From contig NC_073302.1 in NCBI RefSeq assembly GCF_027595985.1, positions 164,283,951-164,347,950 of the forward strand: a DNA stretch of 64,000 nt. Direction: 5' to 3'. This DNA comes from Sorex araneus. Its lineage: Eukaryota > Chordata > Mammalia > Eulipotyphla > Soricidae. The notes beneath the pieces are model-generated. The model was not told the origin of the DNA. It saw only the letters and a program-made list of their open reading frames with translations, and made no database searches. Within the stretch, counting starts at the first letter, position 1; each line of letters opens with the position of its first letter. Below, piece by piece: positions 1 through 12,305 of this stretch. The translations under genes and the position numbers were made by a program.

Positions 1-2392
1 AAGAAGAGAATGAATATTCTACGCATTGTTTTAATCTAAAATAGAGAGCCTTCCAGGAGAATGAATTTCAATGGAGCCGAGCCAAAAATAATTATAGAGA
101 TTTTCTTGTTTTGTTTTGTGAATGAAGAGCATCTCTTTTCTCTGGAGATGAGAGAGGGAGAAAGGACCAGAGCCAAGAGACTGAAATGATGCCCCTTTGC
201 TCCTTCCCTTCCACACAGCACAGTAGCAGACCTTTCTTTCTTCCCCTTTCCAAAAGCTATTGGCACTGAATTGTGCTAGGAGGAGTGGGATGTGGCAGCA
301 GCCCTGAAACCTAGCTGGGTATTCTAGTCTAACAAAAGCTTGTTTACTTTGATAAGACTGAAGTATTGAAATTGGAAGCAAGATTGGGATGTGAGGGGAC
401 AGGATTCATATTTTAGGCACTAAAAATGAAATCGAGCTATTTTACAACCCAGAATATTCTCCTGTTTGAGACACTTGAAACTTCCTTTGGGGTTTGTTTT
501 ACCAATTACACTTGTTTCCTTGTTTTTCATCATCAATAGCAGGCTACTAAAAGAAATAAAGTATTCTCTCAATTTTCCTCCATTTCCTCTGTGACGTAAA
601 ATCTTTATCTTGGAGCCTTTTTGTTTTTTTACAGAAAAAAAAGTTATCTATTAAAATAGCTTGAGCTATTAGTTTTTGGTTTTGTGTGTATGTGTGAAAG
701 AAGTATAATATACTCACAAAAGCAGGTATAAGATCCTATACTATTATAAAACACAATATTGAGGGAGAAATCTACTAATGTTAGCAGACTTTTGGGATAA
801 AGGGATCATGAACAGTATAAATTTTCTTAAATTGCATTGACTTATAAACTAAGTACTGTTTAAATCTAAATATTCCCTCTAATACTTTTATTTTAGGTGT
901 TGTGCCATGTTAAATATCCTGTTGCTATTTTATCATTAACAGATATTATCTAAGTAGGTTTAAGTACCATTTTTTATCTCTATCTGAATTTTAAAAAAAT
1001 TAGATGTTTCAGAAACCTAAAAACACTTTCCTTTTTTTTACAACGTATTTCACAACTTGTAAAAATTTACTTTCATTCTTATAAATATATAACCTGCTAG
1101 GTTTTTAATGATTTAGTTATTCAATAAAAGAGCAGTATAGAGAGTTGTAAACATCAAAATGAACATGATACAAATAGGAAATATGAAAAACTACATTACA
1201 TTAATGGTCAGTGTTTTCCATTGGTTTAAGCATAAGCATCCCAGAAAATAGCAAGATAGTTTAATTTTCCTTAAAATTTTTGTATATTAAAATTGTTTCT
1301 GTTTTTCTAGTGAAAAACTATTGAAATGTGTAGTAGTTTGTAGTAAAGTTATATGATTCTATTATGTAGTTTGGCTTTAAAAATTTTTTTAATGATGAAA
1401 AATGTCTTCATGTACATGGAACTTTATTTGGGGATTTTCAAAACATGTTTTAAATGTCACTATGAATATATTGTGTAAATCTATGAATATGAGTTTTATG
1501 AATTCACATTTAATTTAATTAATCATATTGATTCACTTGACATTTTTCTTCTCCTGAATCTCCCCTCCCCTTTCCCCCATCTCTCTATTAAAAGTGATTC
1601 ATTCACAGTGGTAGACTAATTTTTGAGGCATATTTTACAAAATAAAACCGACAATGGTTTTAGAAGAACTTTTAAAAGCATTCAATTTAGATTTGTTAGA
1701 AGTGGTTAAAATGAATATTTAAGAATTCAAAGTACTTAATCACACTAATCTAACATTACATTTAAAAACCAAATTCCCCAAATGAGATCAACTGTTTTTA
1801 AAAAAGAGGAATTATTAGTATTAAATAACCAGAATGTTCACTAATATACTCAGCCAATATAAGATGTGATACAGAGAAAATATTTATTTTTCTGTATTGC
1901 TCTATATGAGTTTCAAAACAAATATTTATTTTTCAAGTTTTAAGACTTTATCTCTTTTAAAACAACTGGCAAAATAAGAAAATATCTAGCAACACTTAAT
2001 GTATATTAAATCCCCCAATATGTATATTGTGAAATTTTCATTTGGTCATACTTTATTTTTAAAATTGTTGAGAAAATATTAGTGGTATACTAAACATTTA
2101 AAATATGGTATACACTAATTTTTACTGAAATTTAATACATCATACCACCATGTATATTTACCACCAAACTCTCCAACTGGTTAGACTATGAAGAGGTAGA
2201 AATAGACTTACAATATCAACAACACTTATTAAACTAACAGTAAGAGAGCTCTTGGTCTGTGCACCAAAGTTTCTGTAGTTAGGAACATATAGTTAGATTT
2301 GCTTTCTCCCCTTTGCCCACTTTCCATAGTCCCATGCTGGACTCTATTCCACTGAATGGAGTAGATACAATTGTAATTGGTTTGTTCTGGTA

Positions 2393-2450
2393 GTATATTA
2401 TATATATATATATATAGATATATAACATATATCTATATATACATATAAAA
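2393..2450. repeat. TA-rich microsatellite
   Basis: A run of TA dinucleotides continues into an imperfect TATATAGATATA / ATATATCTATAT stretch that can fold back on itself. It is simple sequence with no sign of a flanking mobile element. Confidence 0.85.
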
Positions 2451-2625
2451 CATGAACGGATTCTAATTGGCCAAATATTTTTAGCCCCAAATTACTAAAC
2501 CACTTTTAGAAATTTGCTCTGAAAAGTTACATTCCCTTGAATTCAAACAAAAATTTCCCCAAAGGAAATCTTGTTTGTTGGTTCTTTGCATTTTACAGGG
2601 GTATGAAAAGTCCATCAAGGACAAT

Positions 2626-2644
2626 GGGGTGGGGGGTGGGGGGG
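2626..2644 (+). repeat. G-run, potential G-quadruplex
   Basis: Runs of 4, 6 and 7 G separated by single T bases. The runs can be split into four G-triplets, so an intramolecular quadruplex is possible. Isolated from any transposon I can see. Confidence 0.55.
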
Positions 2645-5315
2645 AAGGAAACAGCAAAAAGCAATAGAAAGGATTAGGGTAGAAACTTCTTCAAGCACCC
2701 AAGTCTTGTTCCCTGGCCACAAATGTCATAATGGTGTGTGAATAAGCTATGTTTAATATTAAGATTTTTTAAAAAGAGCCCTCACAGTCCCGAAAATTCA
2801 GAGGAAAAGCCAAGACTCTTTACCCCATACTCTTCATTATGTTGGCCCAGAAGCCTAGCGTAAGATCGTTTCATTCAGCTCACATGCTTGGGTTTTGTCA
2901 CTTTGTGTCATAACCTCCACATTACTTAAATGTAGTTTTAAAATGTGTTAAATGGAAATGCTGATATAAGCTAAATGTAGCTGTATTTGATGTTTTTGCT
3001 CTAAGTTCATTCACGGTGGTGGATTTAGTTAAAAGGTCTGGAACAGCCATGTTCAACAGTGAGGAAACAAAATCCCCTTAACTTCAGTGGGGACTAAGAT
3101 ATGTCACAGCAGAAGGAAGTCACTGCAGATATTTGAGAGAAGTACCTTCCACTGAAATGTCTATTACTTCAATGTCCTACAAGAAGCTGACGTATATATA
3201 AAGAAATATATGTTACATTAGCAATAAAGACTCATGAACTTTTTTTTACTTTACCAAATGCTATTTTATGTCTTGGCCATAGAGAATATGCAGTAACATT
3301 TATGATAGTAATAGCTGATATCAAGTAAAGGTTGCTAGTGATCCCAGGTGTCTGATGAATTATAATCAGAAACTCTTTGGTTATCATTAAGTCACAAAAC
3401 TATATTGTTGCTAAAATATTAGATGAATTGATAATAGAGAAAAATGGACAGTTTGACAGAAAGTCAACAGAAAATAACAGCAATTATATTGCCTTATACA
3501 CAAGCATTCTCTGTTCCATCTAGTGTGCAGTGTGCTATTATTAAAAAAAAAGTATGGTATCTCTTCTGGCTGATACAGCTGTATTAGGAAGTTTTAAAGA
3601 ACAATCTACTTTCCAAAATACAACATTTAGCTTATCCGCATCTTTTTTGGTAGAATTTCTCCTCCCAGTTAAAAACTGGTTTTCATCATACAACTGCATA
3701 ATTATTTTTCTGCAACTAGCGATAATTACTTGTTTTGTGTATTTCTACTAGAGTGATTCAATGTTTGCTGTTCTACTTTGTAAAATGCGTCTGTGTTAGA
3801 GACATGTGAAAAGGAGTATTGACCTTATATAATATATTGCTATATTGGTAGGGGCACTCAGTTCTAATTCTTTGTAAATAGACAAAAGTCTATATTGCTT
3901 TGAGTTTTCCTTTCTTGAAAGCTATGTGAGTTTTCTGACTACAGCATAAAACTGGAGGTAACTGAAGACAAGAAGCCTCACAACATGGAAATTACTCAGT
4001 ACACAAAGAAACTCCCTCTCACATAGATGTACAATGGGTGACTGAATAAAAAGGCTGTTGGAAGGATTTGTTGATAGTGGCATCATAGAAAAATCTGGAA
4101 TCAGTGTTTGTGAGTTTTGTCATACCAAAAAATCACTCAGTTTTCAAATCATTCAAGAATATCTAATCATTTGATGTCACTCACAAAGCTTTGCACAAAT
4201 AAAAATGAAAATTAAGCAGAGCCTCTCCTGCCAGTCTTCTTTTATCTTACAGCAAGTCTCTCTTTCTCTTCCAACTCTTATTTGTCTGTCGTTCTCCTTT
4301 CTTTCAAGTTCTCTTTAATCCTGGCTTTCCCATGTCCCTCTTTGGTCTTTTTTCACCACTGATGCCAATAAAAACTTGTCTATGTAAAACAAATGTGTCC
4401 AGTCTCCCCAAAATGTGATTCGTGTCTTATTTTATTTTAGTAAAAGTATGTTTGTGGTACCATCTTATTTAACATTCTTTCAGTTTTAAAAACAAAGTTT
4501 AAAGAAAGTAGTGGTGAACTAAAGAGCTGTTTAATGCTCCTGAATTTATTTGTAAATATGTGTAATGTTAAATGCAGTGAAATGCTTGTGTGACTACTTT
4601 TGTGCTTACTGATCCCATGGTACAGAATGAATTAGCTTATCCAGGAAAATTCAAAGTCATAATTAGTCTTGTGAATTATAATAATCTGGTCTCATCCTAC
4701 ATTTCTTTCTCATACAGTACTCCCAGTGGGAGTTCGCATGAGAAAGGACTACAGCATTGGACATTAATAATCATATACCTGTGAAGCATGAGCGTTTTCC
4801 TATAGCGCCAATCAATAAAATTAGAAATCAGCCCCACTTTGAATCTATACCTTTCAACCAACAAAAGAGTAACATCCATATTTTTATGTTCAAAGAAAAT
4901 CATTTTTAATTTCTAAATGCCTCTCAGAATTATAAAATAAAATGAAAGTTTATTTTTCCTAATAAAATTTGCTTTACTCTTAATTTAACTCAACATATAA
5001 AGCTATGATTCATTTTAATTAAAAAGAAGTTACCAATGCTTGTTTTAGACAGTTTCCTCAAGAAAATGGAAACTAAAGAGAAAGTAAGGAAACAACCCAT
5101 TAAACTTGAGAGAAAACTGTATTTATTTTTAAGGCGCTTAGCTAAGCCATTTTTCCTGATTTGATTACTAAAAACAGCTTGTTGACTGATTGAGATGACC
5201 ATGTGTTTTAAGATAGAGAGTTTTCTAAGTTAAAGGGGGAAAAAGCATGGTACCTAAACACTGAGGTGTTGATATTTTGTTACAGTGAAATATGCTTATT
5301 TTCTTTTACTTTAAG

Positions 5316-5450
5316 GTTTTTTTGTTTGTTTGTTTGAGGGCCACACCAGAGTTGCTCTGCAGTGCTTGGGGGACCATATGTGGTGCCCGGGATCAAACTG
5401 GGATCAGCTGCATGCAAGGCAAGTACAGCTGCTGTAGTATCTCTTCAGCA
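5316..5450 (-). mobile_element. Old type A-like SINE, antisense
   Basis: Starts with a T-rich tract and GGGCCACACC, followed by GGGGGACCATATGTGG, a diverged promoter box and GCATGCAAGGCAAGT. These are the reverse complement of the shrew type A SINE tail, body and tRNA-like head. Internally shortened and diverged. Confidence 0.8.
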
Positions 5451-5454
5451 TTAA

Positions 5455-5885
5455 TAAATACTACTCTTTAAGGACAGTGTTGCAGATGTAAATTGGTGCA
5501 AACATTTTGGAAGATACTATTAGCTTCCTCAATAAGTTGAAGATAAGAGCAATTCCACTTTCGGGTACCCATTCAAAAACATAAAAACATTAACAGCAAC
5601 TAAAATTTCCCACCCCAGTGTTTATTGTGGCTTTATCATAGAAAAAATATGGAAGAAACTGAAGTGCCAGTAGATTATTGGATAAAGGACATGCACAATT
5701 ATATTAGAATACTATTCAATTATTGAAAAAAATGAGGAAACTTTCCATTTGTAACCAAATATAAGGAACTTGAGGGAATTTGTGTAAAGTTAAATAGGTC
5801 AGAAGAAAAAAGACAAATGCTGAATAATTATACCATTGTGTTTCATATGAGGATATAAAATCAATAGACATACAAGACAAAAAGG
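5455..5885 (+). mobile_element. Old L1 3' fragment (ORF2 end)
   Basis: Diverged matches to the end of mammalian L1 ORF2 and following sequence run in the expected order: GTAAATTGGTGCAA, CAATTCCACTTTCGGGTA, GGATAAAGGACATG, TAGAATACTATTCAA and GAAAAAAGACAAATGCTGA. No reading frame is preserved. The divergence suggests an L1M-age insertion. Confidence 0.8.
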
Positions 5886-5887
5886 GA

Positions 5888-6170
5888 ACAGAGGCAGAAT
5901 CTTTGTATGCTTGAGATTCTGGTTTGACCCCTGGCATTGCATTACTTCTATTCCTACCCTCCTCATATAGTGTAGCCCTGGACTTTGCAAAGCACCATGA
6001 TAGCCCTAAGAAACTCTGGTGCTATATGTTGAATCTGAACAGTGCCACATTTTTGAGTCCTTAGCACTGAACCATTTTGCTAGGTCAGCTGAATATCACC
6101 AGGAGTGGCCCGAGGCAGGACCTGTTGAGCACTACTTGGGAGGCCCATCCCCTGCCCAAAATAACAAAAT
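5888..6170 (+). mobile_element. Degenerate SINE-like segment
   Basis: A diverged promoter B box (TTCTGGTTTGACCCCTGGCA) is followed by SINE body-like text ending near a CCCAAAATAACAAAA tail. Too diverged to separate one long copy from two merged fragments. Confidence 0.4.
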
Positions 6171-6359
6171 GACAAACTATTGAACATTGATAAGAGAACT
6201 AAGGTTATCTGAAAAAGAGCTAGGGAAGGGAATTAAATGTAGGGGTATAAAAATGAATTTAAATTAATGATACATTTAATGAAAACTTTCTAATCTTTCT
6301 CCTCTTTTTTTTTTTATCCAGGTAAGCTAATTTTCTAGTTAGATTTTATTTCACTTTTA

Positions 6360-6515
6360 GTTCTTGGGGACAGGGTTTAATTTTGGCTTTATGCTCAGGG
6401 ATCACTCCAGGAGATGCTTGGGGGACCCTCTGAGTTGCCAAGGATTGAGCCTCGGTTGATGGCATGTAAAGCAGGTGAATTTCCTGCTGTACACACTGTA
6501 CTATCACTTGAGCCT
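6360..6515 (-). mobile_element. Old SINE, antisense
   Basis: TTATGCTCAGGGATCACTCC, GATGCTTGGGGGACC, AGGATTGAGCCTCGG and a closing ACTATCACTTGAGCC correspond to the reversed body, B box and 5' end of the shrew SINE. Confidence 0.75.
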
Positions 6516-6610
6516 TCTAGTAGAATTCTTAAGGTGTGTTCAGGAAAAAAAGAGTTACATTATGATGACTGCCAACTTGACTCAAAAAGGAGGCAAATTG
6601 CAATGTTAAA

Positions 6611-6740
6611 GGACTGGAGCAATAGTACAGTGAGTAGGGTGATGGCCTTTCATACTTTCAGATGGTTCCCTGAGTCCCACCAGAAGTGATTCCTGAGCAC
6701 AGAGTCAGGAATAAGATGTGAGCACCACTGGATGCAGTTA
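6611..6740 (+). mobile_element. Old SINE with internal deletion
   Basis: Begins GGACTGGAGCAATAGTACAG, passes straight to a GGTTCCCTGAGTCCC body and ends with a short A-rich tail. The B box region is missing, so the copy is deleted through the tRNA-like head. Confidence 0.75.
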
Positions 6741-6777
6741 AAAAATGTTTGAAAAAGCACAGTGGTAATTGTACATC

Positions 6778-7288
6778 TATCCATAGAAAGATTGCACTCA
6801 TCTGCGAAATATAAAACAACAGAATGGGAGACTGACACCCAAGAATAGTAGAAATAAGTACCAGGAAGTTTGCTCCATGGCTTGGAAGCCGGTCTCACAT
6901 GCTGGGGGAAAAGACGGCTCAGATAAAAAAGGGAACACCAAGTAAAGCCTGGTTGGAGGACCCACTCGGGATAGGAGATGCATGCTGAAAGTAGACTTAG
7001 ATTGAACATGATGGCCACCCAATACCTCTATTGCAAACCACAACATCCAAAAGGAGAGAGACAACAAAAGGGAAATCCCTGCCACAGAGGTGGGGTGGGG
7101 TTGGGAGGATGGGATGGAGTGAGTGGAAAGGATACTGCGGTCATTAGTGGAAGAGAATGGGCACTGGTAGAGGAAAGGGTACTCGAGCATTTTATGACTG
7201 AAACACAAGCACGAAAATATGTAAATCTGTAACTGTATCCTCACGGTGATTCATTAATAAAAAAAGGGGGGAGAATTATTTTTTTAAA
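6778..7288 (+). mobile_element. Young L1 3' end, 5'-truncated
   Basis: Contains the lineage L1 3' UTR: CACCCAAGAATAGTAGAAAT, CTCCATGGCTTGGAAGCC, a G-rich patch at 7090-7113, GAGAATGGGCACTGGT and a final GTGATTCATTAATAAAAA. Flanked by an 11-bp TSD (AATTGTACATC at 6767-6777 and 7289-7299). It lies directly before an older L1 end. Confidence 0.9.
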
Positions 7289-7299
7289 AATTGTACATC

Positions 7300-7750
7300 A
7301 ATTTAAAGCCCAACCCTCAAAAGCTATAATAGTCTTAAAATTTGAACAGTAATCTATCAATAGGTAATGGGTAAACAAATTATAATTTAGTCAAGCAATG
7401 AAATACTACTCATACCCAAAGAAGTAAACCATTGATAGATTTTATAACATGAAAGAAATCTGACCGTAATTATTCTGAGAAAATAAAGTAGACATTAAGA
7501 GTAAAAATCACACTTATCTAGGAAATTCAAACGAATATATAGTGACAGAAAACAGATCTATAGTTGTTGTCTAAGGGAAGGATCAGGAGGGAGGAATTAC
7601 AAAGGTATGAAGACATTTTGGGGTGATATGTATGTTAATTATCTTGATTGTAGTGTTTGTTTCACAGGCATATAAATTTGGAAAAACAGTTATACAGTTA
7701 AATGTAAAAGGTCTGTTCATATTAATTTTGCTTCAATACAGCTGTTAAAA
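7300..7750 (+). mobile_element. Old L1M-type 3' end
   Basis: Carries the classic old L1 3' UTR order: ATCTATCAATAGGTAATGGG, GAAATACTACTC, CTATAGTGACAGAAAACAGA, TTTTGGGGTGATATG and a terminal CAATACAGCTGTTAAAA. Strongly diverged, so far older than the neighbouring young L1. Confidence 0.85.
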
Positions 7751-7861
7751 CCAAATGAACAACTAGGATGATGTAACAATTAGGATGGATGCTAGTTATT
7801 AACAAAAATTTCAGACAGTAGACTTCATGAAACCAGATATAGTTGACATAAATAATTTGGG

Positions 7862-7990
7862 TAGGGGACAGAGAGATAGTAAGTATTAAGGTGCTGGCCC
7901 TCCAAGTGACTGATTGCATATGGTCACTCAAGAAGTGCTAAGGGTAATCCCTGAACACCACAGGATGTGGCTCAAAAACCCAAATGAAAA
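7862..7990 (+). mobile_element. Old SINE, partial
   Basis: GGGGACAGAGAGATAGTAAG at the 5' end, then CATATGGTCACTCAAGAAGTG and GGTAATCCCTGAACACCAC, matching the type A body, with a short A-rich end. Diverged and deleted in the head. Confidence 0.7.
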
Positions 7991-10505
7991 GGAGAAAAAA
8001 TTGGGATATTCCTCCAAGCACCACTGATGTGACCCTACTCCCCAAAAAGGATTTAGGTTTTGGAGTGTCCTCTTCATCCCTTGCTGATTTTTAATAACCC
8101 CAGACTTAATCCTCCCCACCCCCACCCGTCAAGCCTCGATGCAATCCTGGATGAAATAAGTATCACAAGTTTTAGATTCTATCTCTAATAGTGCACCAAA
8201 CTATGTGTCTTAAGGCAGGTTTGACTAAATCAATGTCAGAATACTACTAGAATTACTTGAGGATGAGACGACCGAAAGATACTTCCTTCTGGATAAAATA
8301 GATCCATCCAGCAAACATTTCCATTTTACAATTGCTGTTTTGTCACAATATGGTGACAAAATTCTCTCTTTCCTTTTTACTCTCATGTTTGTGATAAGAA
8401 TGTATGGTTGAAAGGGAGAACTGAGGGACACTGTTAGTAAAATAGCAGAAATTATCTGAATATATTTGCCTCGGTTAGATATTACTATGTGAGTTAATCA
8501 ATTTTAATTTGTTCAGTAAAGCTTGATTAAAACCCACAAGATTCAAATCATCAGATGAAACATTTTTCAGAAATGGAGAATGAGTTGGTTTACCTATCAA
8601 AGTGTCTCGTGAGGTATAAAGTCAAAGATTGGATAACTTTACTTTTCTACTTTTAGTTTTATTTTTATTATGCTGAATGTTGTATCTATTTGCTTACAAC
8701 TAAAGTTTTAGATGTATGACAAGCTATTTTAGTGTCCATCTCAAGACTAAGAAAAAAATATTCCTGTATAATGTTTAAGGAAGTCCTCAAGGACTAAGCT
8801 AAAAGCTGGCAAGTATCTGAGGAAGAGGACTGGAAGTAACTTGGGCTGGAAGTAACTTGGCTACATATGTAAATGACATTTAACTAGAATACATGCTTTA
8901 AAACTTGTGATTTATTAACTGTGTTGAGGAAATAAAAAATAAAACCTAGGTCATTTCAGCAAATAGAATGCATTTCTGACTGACTAGATCTTTGGTTAAA
9001 GGAAATTCTTCAGAAATACTTTAACATTTGCACACACCAGTGAAATTGGTTTCTTTTGTTGTTGCTTAGGTTTTTGACTTTGTCTTGAGTTATTTCAGTG
9101 GTAAAGTCATTCAAAGGACCGCTGAAAGGTTCCACCACTATGCCCTTTCAACCTGCTTCATGGTGTCTGTTGAGGTGAAGACACCTTCTTTCTCCCTTAG
9201 ATTCTAGCCACAGGGTTTTAAATCAAATTGGAAACCAGCTGATAGAGAAATCCTATATTTTGCTAAGTTTCCAATAATTGAAGATTCTTGGTAGTAAACC
9301 CATCAAAGGCCTTTAGACATTGAGATGACCTCAGAAATAGCTTACTTTTTCCCTCTCTGTCAAGAGATGGTGTTCATCTGTGGCTTTCTGTTGTGGCACA
9401 GCTCAGTCCATGTCTCATACCTTCCTTCTACCCCTTTCCTGATGGAAGACTTAAATCCCATCATATTTATGATCTCAGTGCCACATTTCAGAAGTCTATT
9501 GTTCTTGCCTACATGTATAGGCAAAAATCTCCCCTACCTATCTTATTGGGTTTTCCTTAAGATCAGCATCATCATATATTTAAAGTCACTTTGTAAAGTA
9601 TAAAGTAAGATAAAAATTAAGATAGTTCTGATCAAAACAATAGAAAATTAGAAATGGTCCTGGTAGGTAAGACATTATGGAGTCAGGTTCTTCTATTTTG
9701 AGGTCTGGGGAAAACCACCTTATTTGTACAAATACACTTTTCACTCACATATTCATATTCCTAGGTATTATTAGTGATATCCTCCTTATGAAGTTTTATT
9801 ATATAGTCAGAAAATAATGCTGGGACAGTTACCAATAAGCAAACATTATGAGTATGAGACTCTTATGAGAATAAATTAACTTGTCTTCTTGGAAAATGGG
9901 AAAAATGTCCAGAGACCAGTTGTTTAGGTGATACCTTTTCCTCTTTAGACTTTCTATATAACTATTCTTAAACTTAAAGAGCAATCTTGAAGAACTTCCT
10001 TATTCTCACATTGATCCATTAAAATCCAGTCATTTTATAATTAACTATTATAACTGATTACAATTAATGGCTATAATAATCATTATTAATTACACTTGCT
10101 GTACAGCAATTCATAAGATCTTTTCCATAAGTCTTCATCTTTAAAAGAATAGAATTCAAATTTAACATTTGGACAATAGAACCCATGAAATCAGCTAGGT
10201 TCTACAGTTAGAACGAAAGCTAAAGAGTCTTAGCAAATTCCCATTCTTGTTTACCTGGCAGTAGGTCAAAAATTTTATAATTAGAAAACAAATACACCCT
10301 CCAACATTTTCTTTGTAACATTAATTTTTATTCACCAAATATTCAAGGAATATGGGACCCCAATTTATTTTTTAAGAGGTATGTAACATTTGGGGACAAT
10401 AAATAGTTTTATCTACTTTTATTAAAATTTTTTCAACACAAAATTAACAGAAGGTAGTTTTTAAATTCCAGAGCATAACATTTAACTGCAGAATTGATAT
10501 AGATT
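7991..10505. other. Unique sequence, no gene recognised
   Basis: AT-rich and without recognised mobile elements. A 92-codon open frame (9325-9603 plus) gives a hydrophobic sequence with no motif I know. It has no Kozak, splice or codon-bias support. Confidence 0.5.
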
Positions 10506-10522
10506 AAAAATAAAACATTATT

Positions 10523-10673
10523 GGGGGCTGGAGCAATAGCACAGCGGGTAGGGCATTTGCTTTGCACGTGGCCGACCCAGGTTCGAGTCCTAGCATCCCA
10601 TATGGTCCCCTGAGCACCGCCAGGAGTAATTCCTGTGCATCGCCAAGTGTGACCCCAAAAAAAAAGCAAAAAA
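10523..10673 (+). mobile_element. Type A SINE, near full length, young
   Basis: Starts GGGGGCTGGAGCAATAGCAC, has an intact A box region and the B box GGTTCGAGTCC, then CATCCCATATGGTCCCCTGA, AAGTGTGACCCC and a poly(A) tail. Flanked by a 17-bp TSD (AAAAATAAAACATTATT at 10506-10522 and 10674-10690). The TSD starts with A residues as at L1-endonuclease sites. Confidence 0.95.
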
Positions 10674-11271
10674 AAAAATAAAACATTATTTAAAACATTA
10701 TTTAATCTATGTCTGAGGAAAAGTTATTTGTAATATTTGAGAATATTTCAAATTCTATGGGTTTGGTTTTCCTAAACTGACATCCTTTTCTGTACAAGTT
10801 ATTAATCTGTATCTAATTCTTTGCCGTTTGTTTACTGTTCTATCCAAAGACCAACATGTCATGCTAACACTTTCTTTAAAGCAATGGCAATTGGCAAGAA
10901 CAAACTATATAAATTCTGCTTTGAATTAAGCCAAATTGTTCTGTGGGTAAGACTGATAGAGCTTAAGTAGATATTCTAAGAAAGGCAGGTAGTTAGAGAG
11001 GGAATAAACATAAGTTTGTTAGCTTTAAGACTTCCTAGACTAAAGTTAAGTTACAAAAGACACAAAAGGCATACAATTAGAAAGGAATTACCTTTCTCCC
11101 AAGTAACTCAGTAATTTCTTCTCTTGACCATTATGATTTAATCCTATAACCTTTTACTTTGATACACAGTTGAAATATTCTCTTCATTTCTTGAGAATTT
11201 TTTCTCAAAATATTAAAGTGCCACACAACATATTTTAATATGCCATTGTATGAGATCAGAAAATATTCACC

Positions 11272-11458
11272 TGGGCCAGAGAAATGGTACAGCAGCTAAG
11301 GCACTTGCCTTGCATGTGCTAGATCCAGCTTTGATCCCTGGCACCACATATGTCCTACAAGCCTTGGCAGGGGTAATCCCTGAACACAGAGCAGGATTAG
11401 CTCTAAGTACCTCTGGGTGTGACCCAAAAATAAAAACAAAAACAAAAAACAAACAGAA
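11272..11458 (+). mobile_element. Type A-like SINE, intermediate age
   Basis: GGGCCAGAGAAATGGTACAG head, TTTGATCCCTGGCACCACAT body and CTCTGGGTGTGACCC end, followed by an A-rich (AAAAAC)n tail. Full length but diverged. Confidence 0.9.
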
Positions 11459-11459
11459 A

Positions 11460-12040
11460 GTTTTGGCCTGGATGAAAAATGGAATATTTTGCAGAATCCT
11501 ATAAATCCCTTCATTACAGGGTCCTGGTTTCTGTTTGTCAGTTACATTTTTTGGTTTCAATAGTTGCTATTATTCAGCAATTCTTATCCTAGTCTTTGGC
11601 ATTTCCTTTATGACTCTTGGTAATCAAATTTAGCAGCTCTCCACAATCCGCCTGCTTCCCACATGCTCTTTATTGGTATGCTTACTGCTTTCTTTCTGCA
11701 AGCTTGTTGTACTAATCCCATGTAATGCATAGTCTTCCAATTATGTCAGGGATCTTCTTTAATCTATGTTAATGGGTGCATTTGATCAGTTCAGAAAATA
11801 AAGTTTATTTCAGTACTTAATTGACTTACTGGGAGGTCAGTTAGAAAGTTGCTATGTAAAATAGTAAAAATACTATGAAATTCAGAAGTAAGGTAGTAGC
11901 AGAACATTGAAAACAGAATGGTGTAAGAGCTACTAAAGAGATAAAATTGATAATGGTGTAAGAGCTACTAAAGAGATAAAATTGATAGGATTTTTGTGAC
12001 TGACTGAATACTAGGGCTAAGGAGAGAAAAGTTAAAGTTC
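11460..12040. other. Unique sequence with a tandem duplication
   Basis: Nothing gene-like is visible. It holds the exact 35-bp duplication described separately. Confidence 0.5.
11917..11986. repeat. Perfect 35-bp tandem duplication
   Basis: Two identical 35-bp units (11917-11951 and 11952-11986), each beginning AATGGTGTAAGAGC. No mismatch between copies, so the duplication is recent. Confidence 0.95.
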
Positions 12041-12045
12041 ATCCT

Positions 12046-12305
12046 AACTCACTGTCACTGTCACTGTCATCCCGTTGCTCACTGATTTGCTCGAGTGGGC
12101 ACCAATAATCTCTCCATTGTGAGACTTGTTAACTGTTTTTGGCATATCAAATATGCCTTGGGTAGCTTGCCATGCTCTGCTGTTCAGGCGGGGTACTCTT
12201 AGTAGCTTGCCAGGCTCTCCAAGAGGAACAAAAGAATCGAGCCCAGGTTGGCCATGTGCAAGGCAAACGCCCTGCCTGCTGTGCTATCCTTAACTCTGGC
12301 TCAAA
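12046..12305 (-). mobile_element. Type B SINE, antisense
   Basis: Opens with the reversed tail (CACTGT)n, then ATCCCGTTGCTCACTGATTT, GTTTTTGGCATATCAAATAT, paired AGCTTGCCAGGCTC blocks, a reversed B box and GTGCAAGGCAAACGCCCTGC. The 5' end is diverged. Confidence 0.9.

Larger units (their letters stand above)
1..5315. other. Repeat-poor unique sequence
   Basis: No SINE, L1 or LTR can be recognised over 5.3 kb, although the rest of the window carries a lineage SINE every 1-2 kb. The sequence is AT-rich with very few CpGs. Open frames are short (116 codons at most, 31-381 minus), start and stop at random and match nothing I know. It contains only a TA-rich microsatellite and one G-run. It could be intron or intergenic DNA. 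Confidence 0.6.

Noticed and set aside
6650..7244. 122- and 148-codon antisense open frames
   Set aside because: They lie in the 3' UTR of a sense L1 (6778-7288). Similar antisense frames recur in other copies of the same 3' UTR (35.4 kb, 46.7-47.2 kb), so they reflect repeat sequence.
9325..9603. 92-codon hydrophobic open frame
   Set aside because: No recognisable motif, no start or splice context, and length is compatible with chance in 64 kb of AT-rich DNA.
10523..10600. tRNA-like sequences with A and B boxes
   Set aside because: They are heads of SINEs, joined to SINE bodies and tails with TSDs. None keeps a full tRNA cloverleaf end.
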